Shown piece by piece: positions 61,426 to 64,000 of a DNA stretch of 64,000 bases. The stretch spans positions 109,365 to 173,364 of the forward strand of contig NZ_PVTY01000008.1 of assembly GCF_003003175.1 (NCBI RefSeq). Reading direction: 5' to 3'. A program made the position numbers and the translations under genes. The notes below the pieces were generated by a model. It worked only from the letters and a program-made list of their open reading frames with translations, was not told the origin of the DNA and made no database searches. The DNA is from Nesterenkonia sandarakina (GTDB lineage Bacteria; Actinomycetota; Actinomycetes; Actinomycetales; Micrococcaceae). How positions within the stretch are numbered: the first letter of the stretch is position 1; each line of letters begins with the position of its first letter.

Positions 61426-63371
61426 TACTGCGAAGCGCTCTTCTTCTTGCGTGTGTCACGCATGCGCTCGGAGGAGTTCAAGATGACCTTGCGGATGCGG
61501 ATCGAGTGCGGGGTGACCTCGACGCACTCATCCTCATTGGCGAACTCGAGGGACTCCTCGAGGGTCAGCTTGGTCGGCGGGGTCAGGCCCTCGAAGGAGT
61601 CGGCAGCCGCTGCACGCATGTTGGTGAGCTTCTTCTCCTTCGTGATGTTGACCTCCATGTCGTCGTGGCGAGCGTTCTCGCCGACGACCATGCCCTCGTA
61701 GACCTCTTCCTGCGGGTCCACGAAGAAGGTGCCGCGCTCCTGCAGGTTGATCATGGCGAACGGGGTCGCCGTGCCGGTGCGGTCGGAGATCAGCGAACCG
61801 GAGGTGCGGTACTCGATCAGGCCCTTCCACGGCTCGTAGCCTGCCGCGTAGGACGAGGCGATGCCGGCGCCTCGGGTGTCGGTGAGGAACTTGGTGCGGA
61901 AGCCGATGAGGCCGCGAGCGGGCACCATGAACTCCATGCGGATCCAGCCGGTGCCGTTGTTGGTCATCGTGGTCATGGTTCCCTTGCGGGAGGCCATCAG
62001 CTGGGTGATCGCACCCATGAACTCCTCGGGCGAGTCCACGATCATGTTCTCCATGGGCTCGTGCAGCTTGCCGTCGATCTCGCGGGTGACGACCTGCGGC
62101 TTGCCCACGGTCAGCTCGAAGCCTTCGCGGCGCATCTGCTCGACCAGGATGGCCAGCGCGAGCTCGCCTCGACCCTGGACCTCCCAGGTGTCGGGACGCT
62201 CGGTCGGGAACACCTTGAGCGAGACGTTGCCGATCAGCTCCTTGTCCAGGCGATCCTTCACCTGGCGGGCGGTGACCTTCGCGCCCTTGACCCGGCCAGC
62301 CATCGGCGAGGTGTTGATACCGATGGTCATGGAGATCGCGGGATCATCCACGGTGATGGTCGGCAGCGGCTTCGGGTTCTCCAGGTCGGTGAGGGTCTCA
62401 CCGATCATGATGTCGGAGATGCCGGCGACGGCGACGATCTCGCCTGGCCCGGCGGACTCCGCAGAGACGCGCTCCAGACCCTTGGTGGCCAGAAGCTCGG
62501 TGATCTTCACCGTCTTCATGGTGCCGTCCTTGCGCGCCCAGGCGACCTGCTGGTTCTTCTTCAGCGTGCCGTTGAAGATGCGCAGCAGAGCCAGACGGCC
62601 CAGGAACGGGGAGGCGTCGAGGTTGGTGACGTGCGCCTGGAGGACCTCGCCGGAGTCGTACTTCGGGGCCGGGACGTGCTCCAGGATGGTGTCGAACAGC
62701 GCTTCGAGATCTTCGCTGTCGGGCAGACCGCCGTCTTCGGGCTGGTTCTTCGAGGCGCGACCGGCCTTGCCGGAGGCGAAGACCACGGGGACGTCCAGCA
62801 CGGAGTCCAGATCGAGGTCAGGGTTCTCCTCGGCGACGTCGGAGGCCAGGCCCAGGAGCAGGTCCATGGTGTCGGAGACGACGCCGTCGATGCGAGCATC
62901 GGGACGGTCGGTCTTGTTCACGACCAGGATCACCGGAAGCTGTGCGTTGAGTGCCTTGCGCAGCACGAAGCGGGTCTGGGGCAGCGGGCCCTCAGAGGCG
63001 TCCACCAGCAGCACGACGCCGTCGACCATGGAGAGTCCGCGCTCGACCTCACCGCCGAAGTCGGCGTGGCCGGGGGTGTCGATCACGTTGATGGTGACCT
63101 TGTCCATGCCGGCGTGCTTGGTGGCGGCCGGACCGGAGTAGAACACGGTGGTGTTCTTGGCCAGGATCGTGATGCCCTTTTCCTTCTCGAGCTCGCCGGA
63201 GTCCATGACCCGGTCCTCGAGATCGCCGTGGCCACCGACAGACTTGGTCTGGGTGAGCATGGCGTCGACCAGAGTGGTCTTGCCGTGGTCGACGTGGGCG
63301 ACGATGGCGACGTTGCGCAGATCCTGGCGCTCGTCAGTGCCTGCAAGTGTACGAGCGGCAGCAGTGGTCAT
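61425..63371 (-). CDS. typA: Translational GTPase TypA/BipA
   Basis: TypA/BipA is an EF-G-like ribosome-binding GTPase involved in stress and cold adaptation and 50S assembly. The 648-residue form shows [19 protein letters not shown] (G1), [11 protein letters not shown] (G2), DTPGHADF (G3), NKTD (G4), and BipA-specific C-terminal motifs ([30 protein letters not shown]). I use the ATG at 63371; the frame opens at 63443, and starts there or at an ATG at 63392 cannot be excluded because none has a convincing ribosome site. It is followed by the coupled small membrane protein gene. Confidence 0.95.
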   Translation of the reverse strand: MTTAAARTLAGTDERQDLRNVAIVAHVDHGKTTLVDAMLTQTKSVGGHGDLEDRVMDSGELEKEKGITILAKNTTVFYSGPAATKHAGMDKVTINVIDTPGHADFGGEVERGLSMVDGVVLLVDASEGPLPQTRFVLRKALNAQLPVILVVNKTDRPDARIDGVVSDTMDLLLGLASDVAEENPDLDLDSVLDVPVVFASGKAGRASKNQPEDGGLPDSEDLEALFDTILEHVPAPKYDSGEVLQAHVTNLDASPFLGRLALLRIFNGTLKKNQQVAWARKDGTMKTVKITELLATKGLERVSAESAGPGEIVAVAGISDIMIGETLTDLENPKPLPTITVDDPAISMTIGINTSPMAGRVKGAKVTARQVKDRLDKELIGNVSLKVFPTERPDTWEVQGRGELALAILVEQMRREGFELTVGKPQVVTREIDGKLHEPMENMIVDSPEEFMGAITQLMASRKGTMTTMTNNGTGWIRMEFMVPARGLIGFRTKFLTDTRGAGIASSYAAGYEPWKGLIEYRTSGSLISDRTGTATPFAMINLQERGTFFVDPQEEVYEGMVVGENARHDDMEVNITKEKKLTNMRAAAADSFEGLTPPTKLTLEESLEFANEDECVEVTPHSIRIRKVILNSSERMRDTRKKKSASQ

Positions 63372-63789
63372 AAGTGGGGCAACGCCTTCCATAGAGGAGA
63401 GTGACGTGTCTGGTCGGTCGATGTCGTGTCTTGACTCGTCCATGTCACGCCGTGGTTCTACATGTGGTTCAACAGTGTGGATTCGGGTGGGTCAGAGCGC
63501 ACGGGCACACGGCCGTGTCGCGACCACACCATTCAAGTGTACGGCCTTGAGCGGCGAGTGCGGCAATGACGGTGATCACCGCCCCGGGAGTTCGCCTCGG
63601 AAGCGGCTTGAGCGGCACCTGCGGCCGAGGGTCAGCAGCGGTCACAGGCGCCGCCTCGGGACTAGACGTATGAAGTAGCTCCTTGCGGTCCGCGAGGGGT
63701 TGCGGGCCGGGGCCCCACTCACAGAGATTCGTGGATTACCGGACAAGACGCCCCTTGCCCGGCCTTGCCGACATTTGTGGGAGGCCCCG
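63372..63789. other. Intergenic region between typA and IS110 element
   Basis: This 418-base stretch has no supported gene. On the minus strand TTGCCG (63561-63566), a 19-base spacer and TACACT (63536-63541) could be the typA promoter. From about 63690 onward the sequence probably belongs to the left end of the IS110-family element, whose boundary I cannot fix because the family lacks clear terminal repeats. Confidence 0.4.
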
Positions 63790-64000
63790 GTGTTTACCGA
63801 GCGTACGAGTGTTGGGCTCGATGTGCACGCACGATCTGTCTTCGCGGCAGCAATCGACAGCGACACAGGAGAGCTCTTCCAATCACGACTGACCCCATCT
63901 CCCGAGCACATCCTCACCTGGGTCCAAGACCTGCCGGGCCCGGTGGCGGTGGCCTACGAGGCCGGCCCGACCGGGTTCGGTCTCTACCGGACACTGCTCG
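63790..64000 (+). mobile_element. IS110-family transposase, 5' part
   Basis: From a GTG at 63790 the frame is open to the window end and translates as MFTERTSVGLDVHARSV, then AAAIDSDTGELF and VAYEAGPTGFGLYRTLL. VGLDVHARS holds the first Asp of the DEDD catalytic set, and YEAGPTG is the conserved second block (Glu) of the IS110 N-terminal RuvC-like domain. About 70 residues are present out of roughly 350-400, so it is cut by the window edge. Whether the element is intact cannot be judged. Confidence 0.85.

Noticed and set aside
1..64000. CRISPR array
   Set aside because: No set of regularly spaced identical short repeats was seen; the repeated palindromes are dispersed.

Overview
The window reads as a chromosomal segment of a high-GC actinobacterium of the order Micrococcales. 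The coding bias is strongly toward G/C at third positions. The block rpsB-tsf-pyrH-frr-cdsA, then dxr-rseP-ispG-GNAT, proS and rimP-nusA-ylxR-infB follows the arrangement usual in that group. Actinobacterial-type DapD, DapC and DapE, an HspR-type operator and many leaderless start signals agree with this. Acidic low-complexity stretches in secreted proteins would suit a halotolerant or alkaliphilic Micrococcaceae member such as Nesterenkonia, but the genus is only inferred.

Layout. 1-4.9 kb: the infB operon on the minus strand, with infB cut by the window edge. 4.95-6.4 kb: an AbiEi-like/DUF559 gene whose two ends carry the same 20-base palindrome arm. 6.5-9.1 kb: proS and a TauE/SafE-type permease. 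9.1-15.2 kb: a minus-strand run of a lipoprotein, an acetyltransferase, ispG, rseP and dxr. 15.2-26.6 kb: an accessory region with two tandem 900-residue LuxR-type ATPase regulators, an ECF sigma factor, a GH18/CBM5-12 protein and a processive GT2 polysaccharide synthase. 26.6-33.6 kb: an oxidoreductase and two divergent acetate-permease-like modules around a LytS/LytT two-component system. 33.9-38.7 kb: a DivIVA-motif protein, cdsA, frr, pyrH, tsf and rpsB. 39-49.6 kb: an M23-FUSC fusion ORF, a glycosyltransferase/dehydrogenase/PTPS trio, a CAU tRNA, a PQQ-type dehydrogenase, a lipid glycosylation pair, a holin-like envelope protein, a TM2 protein and a siderophore-interacting protein. 49.7-53.8 kb: hsp20 with a HAIR box, a VOC/TetR pair, purU, tRNA-Asn, a LOG-family gene and an acetyltransferase. 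53.8-63.4 kb: a short-chain dehydrogenase, dapE, dapD, an acidic membrane protein, citrate synthase, dapC, a ferredoxin, a small membrane protein and typA. The last 211 bases open an IS110-family transposase.

The strongest unexplained signal is regulatory. The sigma-factor gene and the GT2-GH18 operon are each preceded by a colinear region of about 130 bases. Both copies contain a 19-base CCTAGGG-N5-CCCTAGG-type palindrome, an identical promoter-like box at the same spacing and two identical-position hairpins in the leader. With the adjacent duplicated LuxR-type regulators this looks like a self-contained, co-regulated exopolysaccharide locus. Other notable items are a four-copy family of roughly 70-base palindromes placed at gene ends (two bracket the VOC/TetR pair), a set of leaderless genes sharing TANNNT-N6/7-RTG, and a PTPS homologue lacking one canonical zinc ligand.
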